Notes: generated from the letters alone by a model not told the origin. A stretch of DNA of 64,000 bases from an uncultured Eudoraea sp. (GCF_947490415.1 NZ_CANLGX010000003.1:62001-126000), one strand, 5' to 3'. Numbered from the stretch's first letter, positions 27,322 through 36,637 are shown. Made by a program: numbers and translations.

Positions 27322-27621
27322 GGTACTAAATTAATTATGTTGAGTGCAACTAAAATGCAGGATTAATATTATTTACATCGCATCAGTGGGAAGTGCTGTA
27401 AAATACTCTTTGAATTAAATTGATGCGAGTAAAATAGTAATGAATTAATTTACTATTTGGATATATTTTGTTTTCAATAGTATGAACCTTTATTTAGGTT
27501 CTATATCATGGGTTCAAAAGACATTATATCCTAGTTGATATACACAATATTGGTGTTTCACAACTAATTATTTGTATTTCGATATTCTAACGATAGGTTT
27601 GAAAGAAATATTAAACTTATC
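27322..27621. other. Intergenic, contains left copy of a direct repeat
   Basis: Holds the conserved upstream region of the 78-aa gene and the repeat at 27381-27423. Nothing else is recognised beyond AT-rich sequence leading to the TSP3 gene. Confidence 0.5.
27381..27423 (+). repeat. Direct repeat, left copy
   Basis: 43 bp beginning CATCAGTGGGAAGTGCTG, matching 30370-30412 at 37 of 43 positions. The pair encloses the two lipoprotein genes 27622-30121. Confidence 0.7.
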
Positions 27622-29163
27622 ATGAGGAATACAATAATCAGATTATTCATCTTACTGTTAGTAATTAGTAGTTGTTCAGAAGATGACCCGATAAAACGTT
27701 ATAATCTTAACACAACTATTTCCCCTTCCGAAGGTGGTACTGTTTCTCCTTCTTCGGGAACTTTTGATTCCGGAGAGACTTTTACCCTTACTTCAACACC
27801 ATCCGAAAACTATGTTTTAAAAAATTGGAGTGGGGATGTAAATGGTGTTGAAAAAACAATATCTGTTACAATGAATTCCGATAAAAATATTACTGTCAAT
27901 TTTGAAAAAACAGACTCTGATGGTGATGGAGTAACTGATGATATAGACGAATGTCCAGACACCCCAAACGGAGAAACCGTTGATACCAAAGGTTGTTCAG
28001 ATTCTCAAACTGATGGTGATTCCGATGGAGTTACGAATGATTTAGATACTTGTCCAAATACTCCAAGTGGTGAATCAGTTGATACTGATGGTTGTTCAGA
28101 TTCACAAAAAGATACAGATGGAGATGGTATAACTAATGATGTAGATACGTGTTCTGATACTCTATCAGGAGAAACAGTGGATACCAACGGTTGTTCAGAT
28201 TCTCAGAAGGATTCTGATAATGATGGTGTTACTGATGATTTGGATACGTGTTCTGATACTCCATCAGGAGAAACAGTGGATACCAACGGATGTTCTGATT
28301 CTCAAAAGGATACTGATGGAGATGGAGTAAGTGAAGAAGTAGATACCTGTCCAAATACTCCTTCTGGAGAAACTGTTGATACCAACGGATGTTCTGATTC
28401 TCAAAAAGATACAGATGGAGATGGTGTAACTGATGATGTAGATACCTGTCCCAACACTCCTAGTGGTGAAACAGTTGATTTTGAGGGTTGTTCTTCTTCA
28501 CAGATACCCACCTATCTTCCAACGGATGGTATTGTTGCTTGGTATCCATTTAATGGAAATTCAAATGATGGAACCGGAAATAATAATAATGGTATTATAA
28601 ATGGTCCAGTATTATCCACAGATAGAAAGGGAAATAATAATTCTTCTTATTACTTTGATGGTGTAGATGATTATATAAATGTTACAAATCCAACTGTTCT
28701 TAATTTTCAAGCTAATCAAAGTTTCTCTGTTAGTTTCTACTATAATTCTGATTCAGATATGCCCATGGATTTCGGAGGTATCATATCAAGACACGCTTTA
28801 ATTAACAGTCAACCATATTTTGGTTGGCAGATAACCCGAACTAAAAATGAATTGGCTTATGAGACTATGAACGGATGTTTTGACTTTAATTTGGATGCCT
28901 TAAGTCATTCTCAATGGTCTCATTATGTATTTGTGTTTGATAGGTTAATAGGAAATTTAAAGGTTTATAAAAATGGTAGTATTATAGTTAATGATGACTG
29001 TAGTGGTATAACCGAAAATATGATTACTGATTATGACCTAAAAATAGGAGCAGATAGAGAGGGAAAGAACTTTTCAAAAGGAAAAATTGATGATATTGGT
29101 ATTTGGAATCGTAAACTAACCGTTCAAGAAATTCAAAACATCTATAATTCAAGTAATAATTAA
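27622..29163 (+). CDS. TSP3-repeat lipoprotein with C-terminal LamG-like domain
   Basis: Surface lipoprotein of 513 aa, lipobox cysteine near residue 17 (VISSCSED). Residues 27-93 form a bacterial repeat (divergent InlB B-repeat) domain: TISPSEGGTVSPSSG ... NYVLKNWSGD ... VNFEK. Six 33-residue thrombospondin type-3 repeats follow (about 96-293), each with DxDGDGVxDDxD, a calcium-binding loop, and a paired Cys. The rest (about 300-513) is a concanavalin/LamG-like sandwich (GIVAWYPFNGNSNDGTGNNN ... KIDDIGIWNRKLTVQEIQNIY). Likely a calcium-stiffened adhesin or glycan-binding stalk on the cell surface. Its N-terminal part is paralogous to the gene at 31868. Confidence 0.88.
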   Translation: MRNTIIRLFILLLVISSCSEDDPIKRYNLNTTISPSEGGTVSPSSGTFDSGETFTLTSTPSENYVLKNWSGDVNGVEKTISVTMNSDKNITVNFEKTDSDGDGVTDDIDECPDTPNGETVDTKGCSDSQTDGDSDGVTNDLDTCPNTPSGESVDTDGCSDSQKDTDGDGITNDVDTCSDTLSGETVDTNGCSDSQKDSDNDGVTDDLDTCSDTPSGETVDTNGCSDSQKDTDGDGVSEEVDTCPNTPSGETVDTNGCSDSQKDTDGDGVTDDVDTCPNTPSGETVDFEGCSSSQIPTYLPTDGIVAWYPFNGNSNDGTGNNNNGIINGPVLSTDRKGNNNSSYYFDGVDDYINVTNPTVLNFQANQSFSVSFYYNSDSDMPMDFGGIISRHALINSQPYFGWQITRTKNELAYETMNGCFDFNLDALSHSQWSHYVFVFDRLIGNLKVYKNGSIIVNDDCSGITENMITDYDLKIGADREGKNFSKGKIDDIGIWNRKLTVQEIQNIYNSSNN

Positions 29164-29188
29164 TCCAAAATTTTAACTGATATATCAA

Positions 29189-30121
29189 ATGAGAGAAATC
29201 AAATTAATATCTCAAATTTTAATTCTCGTTTTTATTTTATCATCCTGTTCAAAAGATGAAGAAAATGATGAAACTCCAGCTCAAGAATCATTCAGTGATT
29301 GGTCACCTTCCTTTACGGTTCAAATGTCAGATTTTGTACAAACCAGATCCAGTTCTAAAGGGACACAAGAAAATAGAACAATTGCGGTTTCATCTACATC
29401 CAATTCAACAGAATCGAATGAAGAAACTGAAGGTATTGATGAAAATCAAGATGATGATTTATTTGATGATATGAATGTCATTGAAATCACGTATACTGCA
29501 TCAAATAATTTGGGTTCATTTTCAAGAACTTCTTATGAAATAACTGCTGATAATGATATGGTTCTGAAAGTTGGAAACTCTGAATATGAAATATCTAATG
29601 GTTATTTCTACACTTGGGGTGGTATTGGTTCAGCAAATGATGATTGTATAACTTATGAGGGATACGGGACTGAATTAATGTTTTATGGACCTGATGGTTA
29701 TTTAGATAATTCTGGGGAACTTCAAGGTGAAGGGTTGGAATTATATTTTGATATTTTCACCCCCAGCCCTAATGATATTGAGGAAGGAGAATTTCAACTT
29801 ATTTGGGATAATGAATTTTATGATTATGAAAGTTCTACCTGTATTCAACCATATACATATTCAAATAAATCTAGCAATTATGGAGATTATCAAATCTTTA
29901 GGGAAAACGTTGAGGATAATGATGGGGATGGAAGTATAGACGGAATGATCCAAATTAAGGAAGGACAATTTGACATCTCTAAATACGGGGATAAATTTAT
30001 AATAAAATTTGTAGGTGTTGATTCTCTTAATAACCAGATTAGTTTTTATTATAATGGTTTAATCCCTAATCAGTCAAATTTTTCGGGAAAAGGATATCAA
30101 AGGAAAAGTAGAAACAATTAA
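29189..30121 (+). CDS. Secreted lipoprotein of unknown family
   Basis: 310 aa with a lipoprotein signal (hydrophobic 5-18, then SSCSKDEEND). The mature part starts with a Ser/Thr/Glu-rich linker (about 50-90) and then an acidic beta-rich region; I recognise no family. It is 25 bp downstream of the TSP3/LamG gene, so the two are probably co-transcribed and act together at the outer membrane. Confidence 0.7.
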   Translation: MREIKLISQILILVFILSSCSKDEENDETPAQESFSDWSPSFTVQMSDFVQTRSSSKGTQENRTIAVSSTSNSTESNEETEGIDENQDDDLFDDMNVIEITYTASNNLGSFSRTSYEITADNDMVLKVGNSEYEISNGYFYTWGGIGSANDDCITYEGYGTELMFYGPDGYLDNSGELQGEGLELYFDIFTPSPNDIEEGEFQLIWDNEFYDYESSTCIQPYTYSNKSSNYGDYQIFRENVEDNDGDGSIDGMIQIKEGQFDISKYGDKFIIKFVGVDSLNNQISFYYNGLIPNQSNFSGKGYQRKSRNN

Positions 30122-30451
30122 TACTTTTAATACCAGAATATACCATTTCTACAAACTTGATTAAGTTTCTTGTATAGCCAACATCTAAATAACTCAAACC
30201 TTCATAAATGGGGGTTTTCAAATCGAGGATGACTTTTTTCTTACTAGATTTTTTGGTTTCAAACCCAAATCTATAAACTCATATACATTCAGAAGAACAA
30301 TCCATTACAATTAGATAGGATAGTGAGTTCGTGAACTCATTAAACAACCTAACCGTTTGGTACTATCATCATCTGTGGGAAGTGCTGTGAAATATTCTAT
30401 AAATTAAATCGAGGTTAGTTTTTCACACACGAAAGATGTTTCATTTAATCC
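30122..30451. other. Intergenic, contains right copy of the direct repeat
   Basis: AT-rich region; the only recognised feature is the repeat at 30370-30412. Confidence 0.5.
30370..30412 (+). repeat. Direct repeat, right copy
   Basis: 43 bp beginning CATCTGTGGGAAGTGCTG, the partner of 27381-27423. Here it lies next to the 3' end of the 78-aa gene, whereas the left copy lies upstream of its 78-aa gene. Confidence 0.7.
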
Positions 30452-30688
30452 TCATATCTCCTTAGGAACATTAGAATACTTATCAAGGCTATCTCCTTCC
30501 TTAAACTGTCCTATGCCTATTATTTCATCCTTTTCATTGTCCCAGATTACCTCAACAAAGAACATTTCTAAGGCATAGAGGACATATTTTGTAGTGCCTT
30601 CTATAACAATATCCAGGAACTTGCCTTTGGAAAACACAGTATCGTACTGCTCATCTTCAGAAAGCATTTTGTATTCGTAGAGGGTCAT
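30452..30688 (-). CDS. Conserved 78-aa element protein, copy 2
   Basis: Paralogue of 27085-27321, with the same length and ends (MTLYEYKMLSEDEQ ... NVPKEI). Substitutions between copies are mostly conservative (I/L, D/E, R/K, F/Y), which suggests both are under selection. Function unknown. Confidence 0.7.
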   Translation of the reverse strand: MTLYEYKMLSEDEQYDTVFSKGKFLDIVIEGTTKYVLYALEMFFVEVIWDNEKDEIIGIGQFKEGDSLDKYSNVPKEI

Positions 30689-30769
30689 AGAACTAAATTA
30701 ATTATGTTGAGTGTAACTATATTGTAGGAAAAGAAAGAGTATTGAAAAATTTTTGGTTCAGTTTCCCGT

Positions 30770-31561
30770 TTATCTTGAAGCAATCTCCAATTCCAAAAGT
30801 TTTATTAATCTATTCATTCTCATAAGCCTAATTTCTTGATACATAATTAATTTTTCTCTTCTCGAAATTGTTGATTTTACTATGCTCTTAAATTTGTTAT
30901 TCTTCTTCAATGCTTTATAATCTAACGGAAACATTTTTTTATATGATGATTCTTGTGCGATACCTGACAGCGATATACTTCTAATAATTTCAAACCTGCT
31001 TAAATCATCAGAGAAATCAACCCTGTCAAAGAGTTCTGTGAATATGGGTATTGCTACGTTATTCTCATAGAGATTATCTCTTTCGTTTATATCATCCAGT
31101 ATTTTAGCATTTCTTTCATAGGTCCATATAAGTTCTTGTTTTAGTGAATCATTTTCCATGAAATCCAATCCATACTGCTTCGCATTCTGATAGGCATTAT
31201 CCGCAACTAAACTAATTCTTCTGTTAAGAAGATTTTTAAAATGAAAATTTAAAGAATCTGAATAGGAAAAACTTTCATTAAAACTTTTAATGATTATTTC
31301 AGCCGAGGCGATGGCAGATTCATTTTCTTCAATTTGTATCTTTTGAAATTCAATATCATTTATAATAGTTGAGTACAGTTCTTGAAGAATTTTTAGTTCA
31401 TACTTCATGACCTTCTTATCCTCATTCCAATTATTAATACTCAACGCAATCAATATCCCAACCACCACCAAAAGTATCTCCCCAATAGCATACCTCATGT
31501 ATTTTAGAGGCTTGTTATCATCAGCCAGTTTTTTGCGTATGCGTCTAAAGAAGTTGATCAT
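30770..31561 (-). CDS. DUF6090 family membrane protein
   Basis: 263 aa. The N terminus has the DUF6090 form: a basic FFRRIRKKL leader, KYMRYAIGEILLVVVGILIALSINNWNE as one membrane helix in pieces, then a long helical soluble domain (about 50-260) that is probably periplasmic. Function unknown; the family is frequent in Flavobacteriaceae, often in several copies. Two relatives lie at 44686-45405 and 62406-63152. It reads away from the TSP3/LRR gene with 306 bp between starts. Confidence 0.85.
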   Translation of the reverse strand: MINFFRRIRKKLADDNKPLKYMRYAIGEILLVVVGILIALSINNWNEDKKVMKYELKILQELYSTIINDIEFQKIQIEENESAIASAEIIIKSFNESFSYSDSLNFHFKNLLNRRISLVADNAYQNAKQYGLDFMENDSLKQELIWTYERNAKILDDINERDNLYENNVAIPIFTELFDRVDFSDDLSRFEIIRSISLSGIAQESSYKKMFPLDYKALKKNNKFKSIVKSTISRREKLIMYQEIRLMRMNRLIKLLELEIASR

Positions 31562-31867
31562 GGGAAGGAAGTAGTTGGTTGTTCTTCCTAAGATAAGGAA
31601 TTATTGAATATGGCAGATAGACCTGTTCCGATGCTATAATTCTTTAGGTTAATTACACAGAATCACATAATAAAAACACCATTTATCCAAAACATGATAC
31701 TTATCATTGTACCATAAACTCATACTACCTACTATTGTTAGCGTATTATTAAGAGTTCCCCAAGGAAATCATTGTATTAAGTTTTTTGGGGATTCCCGCA
31801 ACTGTTTTTTCTCCATATCTCCTATACTTACTAAGCGATGATTGTAGTTTGATCTCAATTATTCGAA
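31562..31867. other. Intergenic, nothing recognised
   Basis: Divergent promoter region between the DUF6090 gene and the TSP3/LRR gene. I find no strong consensus promoter, repeat or hairpin. Confidence 0.4.
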
Positions 31868-34276
31868 ATGAAAAAAATATTACATATAGTATTTATCTCT
31901 CTTTTATTTATCCTAATTGATTCTTGTTCTAAAGAGGACATTAAAATATATGAATTAACAACTTCTTCAAGTCCTGCTGAAGGAGGAAGTGTAAGTCCAT
32001 CTAGTGCCTCTTATGTTTCAGGAGAAGAGGTGTCTATAACTGCGAAAGCATCAAGTGGATATACTTTTAAGAATTGGAGCGGTAGTGTAACTGGAACTAC
32101 CAACCCATTAAAAATGAATATGAACTCGGATAAGGAGGTCATTGCCGTATTTGAGATGCCTGATGCCGATAATGATGGTGTTACTGATGCTTTAGACCAA
32201 TGTCCTAATACTACACCAGGTCAAGATGTAGATGAAAGTGGTTGTTCTACTATTCAGAATGATAGTGATGGCGATGGGGTGGATGATGCTTCAGACCTTT
32301 GCTTGGAAACTCCTGAAGGAGAAACTGTAGGAGATGATGGATGTTCGGATAGTCAGAAGGATTCTGATGCAGATGGTGTAAATGATGCTATTGATCTTTG
32401 CGCTGAAACACCAGAAGGAGAAGAGGTAGATGAGTTCGGTTGTTCAGCTTCTCAAAGCGATTCAGATGAAGATACCATTCCTGATAATATAGACGAATGT
32501 CCTGATACACCTGTGGGAGAAACAGCTGATGAGTTTGGTTGTTCTCCAAGCCAGAAGGATACCGATAATGATGGCATTACAGACGATTTAGATAGATGTC
32601 AGAATACCCCTGAAGGGGAAACAGTAGATGCAGAAGGTTGTTCAGATACACAAGTAGATACCGATGGAGATACGCTTACGGATGATCTGGATCAATGCCC
32701 TGATACACCCGAAGGAGAAACTATAGATGAACAAGGATGCTCTGAGAGTCAAAAGGATGATGATGGCGATGGGGTAAATAACCTTTTGGATCAGTGTCCT
32801 GACACACCAGACGGTCAAGGTGTAAACTCAATCGGTTGTTCATTCTACCAGAACGATACAGATGGGGATAGCGTAACAGACGATAAAGACCAATGTCCAG
32901 CAACCCCCGATGGAGAAACAGCAGATGCTGAAGGTTGTTCAGACAGTCAAAAAGATAGTGATTCCGATGGAGTAAGTGACGACCTTGACGAGTGTCCTAA
33001 TACACCTAATGAGGAGAGTGTTAATAGTCAAGGATGTTCCGCATCTCAAACAGATACAGACGAAGATGGAGTATTTGATAGTGCAGACGAATGTTCTGAT
33101 ACGCCTGATGGTGAATCTGTAGATGTAAAAGGATGTTCAGACAGTCAGAAGGATTCTGATGGTGATGGGATCAATGATGATGTTGACCAATGTCCTAATA
33201 CGCCCTCAGGGGCAACGGTTGATTCTCAAGGTTGCTCTGATAGCGATGGAGACGGGATTAACGATGAGTTAGATGAATGCCCCGATACTCCTACAGGTGA
33301 AGCGGTATATGTTAATGGTTGTTCCGATAGTCAAATCGACACGGACAGCGATGGTGTAACGGATGACATAGATGTATGTCCCGACACTCCTTCGGGTGAA
33401 ACCGTAGATGTCAATGGCTGTTCTGATAGCCAGAAGGATTCAGATGGAGATGGTTTTAATGATGATCTAGATAAATGTCCAAATACGCCAGATGGCGAAG
33501 GAGTTGATTCCAATGGATGTTCATTAACCAGTCAAACCTATATTCCCGACATTGAATTTGAACGGAGATTAATTGAGCTTGGATATGATGATGTTTTAGA
33601 TAATACTGTATTAACCGCAAATATCATTAATGTAACAACTTTGAGAATTAGAAATAGAAACTTAAGAAGTTTAATAGGTATTGAAGACTTTGAAAAATTA
33701 GAAGAGTTGGATTGTCAAGATAGCAAGATAAGTAGTTTAGATGTAAGTCAAAATAAAGCATTAAAAACCTTAAATTGTGTTTCAAATTCAATGACCGAAC
33801 TAGATGTTAGCGGTTCAATTTCTTTGGAATACTTAAATCTTAATAGGAATAATCTATCTAGTTTAGATGTAAGTCAAAATACTGCACTAAGAAGATTATA
33901 TTTGGGTTATAATCAACTTACCAATTTAGATGTCAGTAATAATACTGCTTTGGAGGAGTTGTATTGCCGAGAAAACTATCTTACTAGTTTAGATCTAAGT
34001 AATAATATTGCTTTGGATTTTCTTGGCTTAGATGACAATAATCTTACTAGTCTAGACTTGAGTAATAATGTCGCTTTAGAAAATTTAGATTGTACTGGTA
34101 ATCAACTAACAAGTTTAAATTTAAAAAATGGTAATAATACAATACTAATCGAAGTGAATGTTTGGAACACCCCGTTGCTAAGCTGTATTCAAGTTGATAA
34201 TGTAGATTATGCCAACTCTCAAGGTGGTTGGAATAAAGATGCTACGGCAATTTATTCTGAAGATTGTGGGTATTAA
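31868..34276 (+). CDS. TSP3-repeat lipoprotein with C-terminal leucine-rich repeats
   Basis: Surface lipoprotein of 802 aa with a lipobox near residue 20 (LIDSCSKED). Residues 28-95 are the same InlB-B-repeat-like domain as in the gene at 27622. Fourteen thrombospondin type-3 repeats follow (about 97-555), 33 residues each except one shortened unit near 33215-33245. The C-terminal 240 residues start with YIPDIEFERRLIELGYDD and continue as leucine-rich repeats of the flavobacterial LTSLDLSNNxAL type, ending in a capping LLSCIQVDN segment. This is a long calcium-dependent stalk with a protein-binding head; the head differs from that of the paralogue. Confidence 0.9.
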   Translation: MKKILHIVFISLLFILIDSCSKEDIKIYELTTSSSPAEGGSVSPSSASYVSGEEVSITAKASSGYTFKNWSGSVTGTTNPLKMNMNSDKEVIAVFEMPDADNDGVTDALDQCPNTTPGQDVDESGCSTIQNDSDGDGVDDASDLCLETPEGETVGDDGCSDSQKDSDADGVNDAIDLCAETPEGEEVDEFGCSASQSDSDEDTIPDNIDECPDTPVGETADEFGCSPSQKDTDNDGITDDLDRCQNTPEGETVDAEGCSDTQVDTDGDTLTDDLDQCPDTPEGETIDEQGCSESQKDDDGDGVNNLLDQCPDTPDGQGVNSIGCSFYQNDTDGDSVTDDKDQCPATPDGETADAEGCSDSQKDSDSDGVSDDLDECPNTPNEESVNSQGCSASQTDTDEDGVFDSADECSDTPDGESVDVKGCSDSQKDSDGDGINDDVDQCPNTPSGATVDSQGCSDSDGDGINDELDECPDTPTGEAVYVNGCSDSQIDTDSDGVTDDIDVCPDTPSGETVDVNGCSDSQKDSDGDGFNDDLDKCPNTPDGEGVDSNGCSLTSQTYIPDIEFERRLIELGYDDVLDNTVLTANIINVTTLRIRNRNLRSLIGIEDFEKLEELDCQDSKISSLDVSQNKALKTLNCVSNSMTELDVSGSISLEYLNLNRNNLSSLDVSQNTALRRLYLGYNQLTNLDVSNNTALEELYCRENYLTSLDLSNNIALDFLGLDDNNLTSLDLSNNVALENLDCTGNQLTSLNLKNGNNTILIEVNVWNTPLLSCIQVDNVDYANSQGGWNKDATAIYSEDCGY

Positions 34277-34298
34277 CTAATCTTTCATTACAAATTTC

Positions 34299-34331
34299 AA
34301 AAAGACTCCTCAGATTTTGGGGAGTTTTTTA
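34299..34331 (+). terminator. Terminator of the TSP3/LRR gene
   Basis: AAAGACTCC pairs with GGAGTTTTT across an 11-base loop, ending in a T-run, 25-55 bp past the stop codon. Confidence 0.75.
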
Positions 34332-34671
34332 TATCTCCTTTATATCTCAATAATTGAAGGAGTAGTTATTTAGATGAGGTATGTTTAGTTTAAATGCTTT
34401 TGCTAGATTTCTACAGTGTGGCTAACTCAGAATACGCATATTCAAATCACGTTCCTATACTTTATTTGATGGAATAATACTTTTAATTGGTGTAATAATG
34501 AAGCATTTTAAGCCCCTCTAAGACACGATATATCATTAGTAATGACAAACATTGCAAAAAATTATAAAAACTCTCTTAACCACTTAAAATAAAGGATATG
34601 CAGAATATTTGATTATTTGAAATAAATAACAAAACATGAACGTCCGTTTAAGTTATGTCAAATAATTTTGT

Positions 34672-34679
34672 ATCTTTGT
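34672..34679 (+). promoter_or_regulatory. -7 element of the small serine recombinase
   Basis: TATCTTTG exactly matches TAnnTTTG, 16 bases before the ATG. The -33 position has TTTAAG instead of TTG, so the promoter may be weak or regulated. Confidence 0.5.
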
Positions 34680-34695
34680 TTTAAATGAAAGTATC

Positions 34696-35349
34696 ATGGA
34701 AAAATTTGTAGCATATTATCGTGTAAGTACCAAAAAGCAAAGTCTTGGTTTAGATGCTCAAAAGAGTATTGTAAATTCTTTTGTATCCAAACCTGGACGA
34801 ATTGTACTTGATTCATTTGAAGAGAAGGAGACAGGAACAAAGAAAAGATTCAGACCTGAAATGCAGAAGGCTATAAATATGTGTAAGGATACAGGAGCAA
34901 CACTACTAATTGCGAAGTTGGATAGGCTTGCTAGAAACGTATCCTTTGTTTCATCCTTAATGGATAGTGGCGTAAAGTTTAAGGCATTGGATTTGCCAGA
35001 GGCAAATGAATTAACCATTCACATCTTTGCGGCATTGGCACAACATGAAGCTAAGATTATAAGTGAAAGGACTAAGGCTGCATTAACTGAATTAAAGAAG
35101 AAAGGAGTGAAGTTAGGAAAGCCTGAAAATTTAACAAAAGAAGCACGCATAAAAGGGGCAAAGGCAAGTGTATTAAAGGCGCAACTAAACCCCAATAATA
35201 AGCGTGCTAAAGCCTTTCTAAGGCTTCTAAAAGGCGAAGGACATACACTAAGCTATATGGCAGAGGAACTTAATGCTAATGGCTTTAAAACCTCAAGAAA
35301 TAAGGCTTTTCATGCTAAACAAGTAAGTAGATTATTAGAGGCTTGTTAA
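34696..35349 (+). CDS. Small serine recombinase (resolvase/invertase type)
   Basis: 217 aa. The catalytic domain (1-140) has YYRVSTKKQSLGLDAQ with the nucleophile Ser11, then LLIAKLDRLARN and IFAALAQHEAKIISERTKAAL. The C-terminal part is a basic helix-turn-helix (about 150-215, SYMAEELNANGFKTSRNKAFHAKQVSRLL). It is about a third the length of the integrase at 24889 and belongs to a different group, so the element has two serine recombinases. A role in multimer resolution or cargo inversion is possible. Its 3' end overlaps the convergent gene by 4 nt. Confidence 0.92.
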   Translation: MEKFVAYYRVSTKKQSLGLDAQKSIVNSFVSKPGRIVLDSFEEKETGTKKRFRPEMQKAINMCKDTGATLLIAKLDRLARNVSFVSSLMDSGVKFKALDLPEANELTIHIFAALAQHEAKIISERTKAALTELKKKGVKLGKPENLTKEARIKGAKASVLKAQLNPNNKRAKAFLRLLKGEGHTLSYMAEELNANGFKTSRNKAFHAKQVSRLLEAC

Positions 35350-35804
35350 GGCTCAAATAACGTCTTATACTGTACATTATCATTGACTGTACCTAGATAA
35401 TCAAATTCTACTTTACCATTGTCGTGAATAACCTCAAATACATGAAAAGGATAGTTGCCTTCTGTTTGTAAAACAAGCCAGAATACTACCATTTCATTTT
35501 CTGTCATGTTCCTGGCATAGTTGATCTCATCAACCATAGATAAATACGCTTGTATCTGAGAGCTTGGCGGTATCTCCTTTTTAACCATCTTCTGAAAGTA
35601 AGATGTAGCATCATATTTAACTTCTATAAACTTGCTTATCATTGGTTTATTTGTTGTGTTGTAAGTGTATTGCATATAAAATTCATTCTCAGTATTATTG
35701 AAAACTATACGGTCTACATCTGTTAAATAACAATTCTTCAGATTTAAATGTTCCTGCGCAAATTTGGTTTGCTTTTCCTCTTCATATTGTCGTTTCCTAG
35801 TCAT
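35346..35804 (-). CDS. Unknown protein with a possible PD-(D/E)XK nuclease core
   Basis: 152 aa, soluble, no family recognised. The segment LTDVDRIVFN (Asp29, Asp31) followed thirty residues later by FIEVKYD (Glu61, Lys63) has the spacing of the D...ExK catalytic core of PD-(D/E)XK nucleases, with beta strands at the right places. This is inference from a short motif. It is the last gene of the right-end operon; its ATG overlaps the stop of the 55-aa gene upstream (TAATG). Confidence 0.6.
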   Translation of the reverse strand: MTRKRQYEEEKQTKFAQEHLNLKNCYLTDVDRIVFNNTENEFYMQYTYNTTNKPMISKFIEVKYDATSYFQKMVKKEIPPSSQIQAYLSMVDEINYARNMTENEMVVFWLVLQTEGNYPFHVFEVIHDNGKVEFDYLGTVNDNVQYKTLFEP

Positions 35805-35971
35805 TACATTTTATAGTTATTGAATTGTCTTTTACGCTTAAACTTCTTTTTATTTTCTCCATAGCCATACCACATATTAATTGGATATGGAATGAAAATG
35901 AAACTCTCATTTCCTACAGTCTTAATTTTGGCACGATTAAACCTTTTTAGTATTGCTTCTCTGAATTTCAT
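35804..35971 (-). CDS. 55-aa basic protein
   Basis: Unrecognised small protein beginning MKFREAILKRFNRAKIKTV, with a central FIFIPYPINMWYGYGE and a very basic end (KKKFKRKR). The start overlaps the stop of the preceding gene (ATGA, 35968-35971) and its stop overlaps the next ATG by one base, so it is translationally coupled on both sides. This coupling and the open frame are the evidence that it is real. It could be a DNA-binding accessory protein. Confidence 0.6.
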   Translation of the reverse strand: MKFREAILKRFNRAKIKTVGNESFIFIPYPINMWYGYGENKKKFKRKRQFNNYKM

Positions 35972-36471
35972 GGATTGCTTATGAATAGGTGTTTGTTAAT
36001 GTAATACTCGCCATAAGAGTTTCTAACCAATGCATTACGCTTATTTGTTTCTAAGCCATTTATAAGCCCTACAAGGCTATATAAAGCATCGTATTCCTCT
36101 TTAAGTTCTTTCGGTATATAGGTTGTGTAACTTGCCTTTAAATCCTCTAAATGAGCTTCTTTCAACACATATTTGCCATCCTCTTTTACAACTAGCTTTT
36201 TATCAAAAGACATTATGCTGTTTAATGATATATATTGCTCATATTCCTCTTTTACACCAAGTGCATCAGCTGCTAATAGAAGGTTGGCAAACCCAGTTTT
36301 TTGCTTTAGGTGCTTTTCCAGTTTATCCAGGCTATTTATCTTTATTTTTAAGCCTATGGATAGCCTGTTCTTAACTTTTTCCAATTTATTCAGATCGCTT
36401 ACCTGTGCTTTCAATTTATCACAAGCATTTAAATAGCCCTTACGATCAAAATTTACTATGTACTTTTCCAT
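35968..36471 (-). CDS. Helical protein of unknown function
   Basis: 167 aa, no family recognised. The first 55 residues are charged and predicted helical (KLKAQVSDLNKLEKVKNRL, then SLDKLEKHLK), suggesting a coiled coil; the rest is mixed. It starts one base after the stop of the 54-aa gene upstream and overlaps the 55-aa gene downstream (ATGA). Part of the right-end operon of the element. Confidence 0.7.
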   Translation of the reverse strand: MEKYIVNFDRKGYLNACDKLKAQVSDLNKLEKVKNRLSIGLKIKINSLDKLEKHLKQKTGFANLLLAADALGVKEEYEQYISLNSIMSFDKKLVVKEDGKYVLKEAHLEDLKASYTTYIPKELKEEYDALYSLVGLINGLETNKRNALVRNSYGEYYINKHLFISNP

Positions 36472-36472
36472 C

Positions 36473-36637
36473 TTACTTTAGTTTTTCGTTATTGTTATAT
36501 TCTCTAATAAATAGTGTTCTGAGATATTGACTCATAGACATTCCATTCTTAGCTGCCATGAACCTCAAGATAGATTTCTCATATTCATTGAGGCGTATAT
36601 AGCCTCGATCTTCTCTTGTAGTATGTATTTGCTCCAT
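36473..36637 (-). CDS. 54-aa protein, ribbon-helix-helix-like
   Basis: Reads MEQIHTTREDRGYIRLNEYE, then two helices with LRFMAAKNGMSMSQYLRTLFIREY. The layout, a strand (GYIRL) followed by two helices with a turn at NGMS, is that of ribbon-helix-helix DNA-binding proteins such as plasmid mobilisation and Arc/CopG regulators. The neighbouring 53-aa gene has the same GYIRL strand. It could be an operon regulator or the recombination directionality factor; neither is shown. Confidence 0.65.
   Translation of the reverse strand: MEQIHTTREDRGYIRLNEYEKSILRFMAAKNGMSMSQYLRTLFIREYNNNEKLK

Larger units (their letters stand above)
34277..34695. other. Intergenic: terminator and promoter only
   Basis: Contains the terminator at 34299-34331 and the -7 element at 34672-34679. 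The 340 bp between them show no gene or repeat that I can support. Confidence 0.5.

Noticed and set aside
32160-33530. 99-bp periodic DNA in the adhesin gene as a DNA-level repeat element
   Set aside because: The period is the coding of 33-aa TSP3 units within one continuous frame.
34600-34700. Invertible promoter controlled by the small serine recombinase
   Set aside because: I could not find a pair of inverted repeats flanking any promoter in the element by eye.
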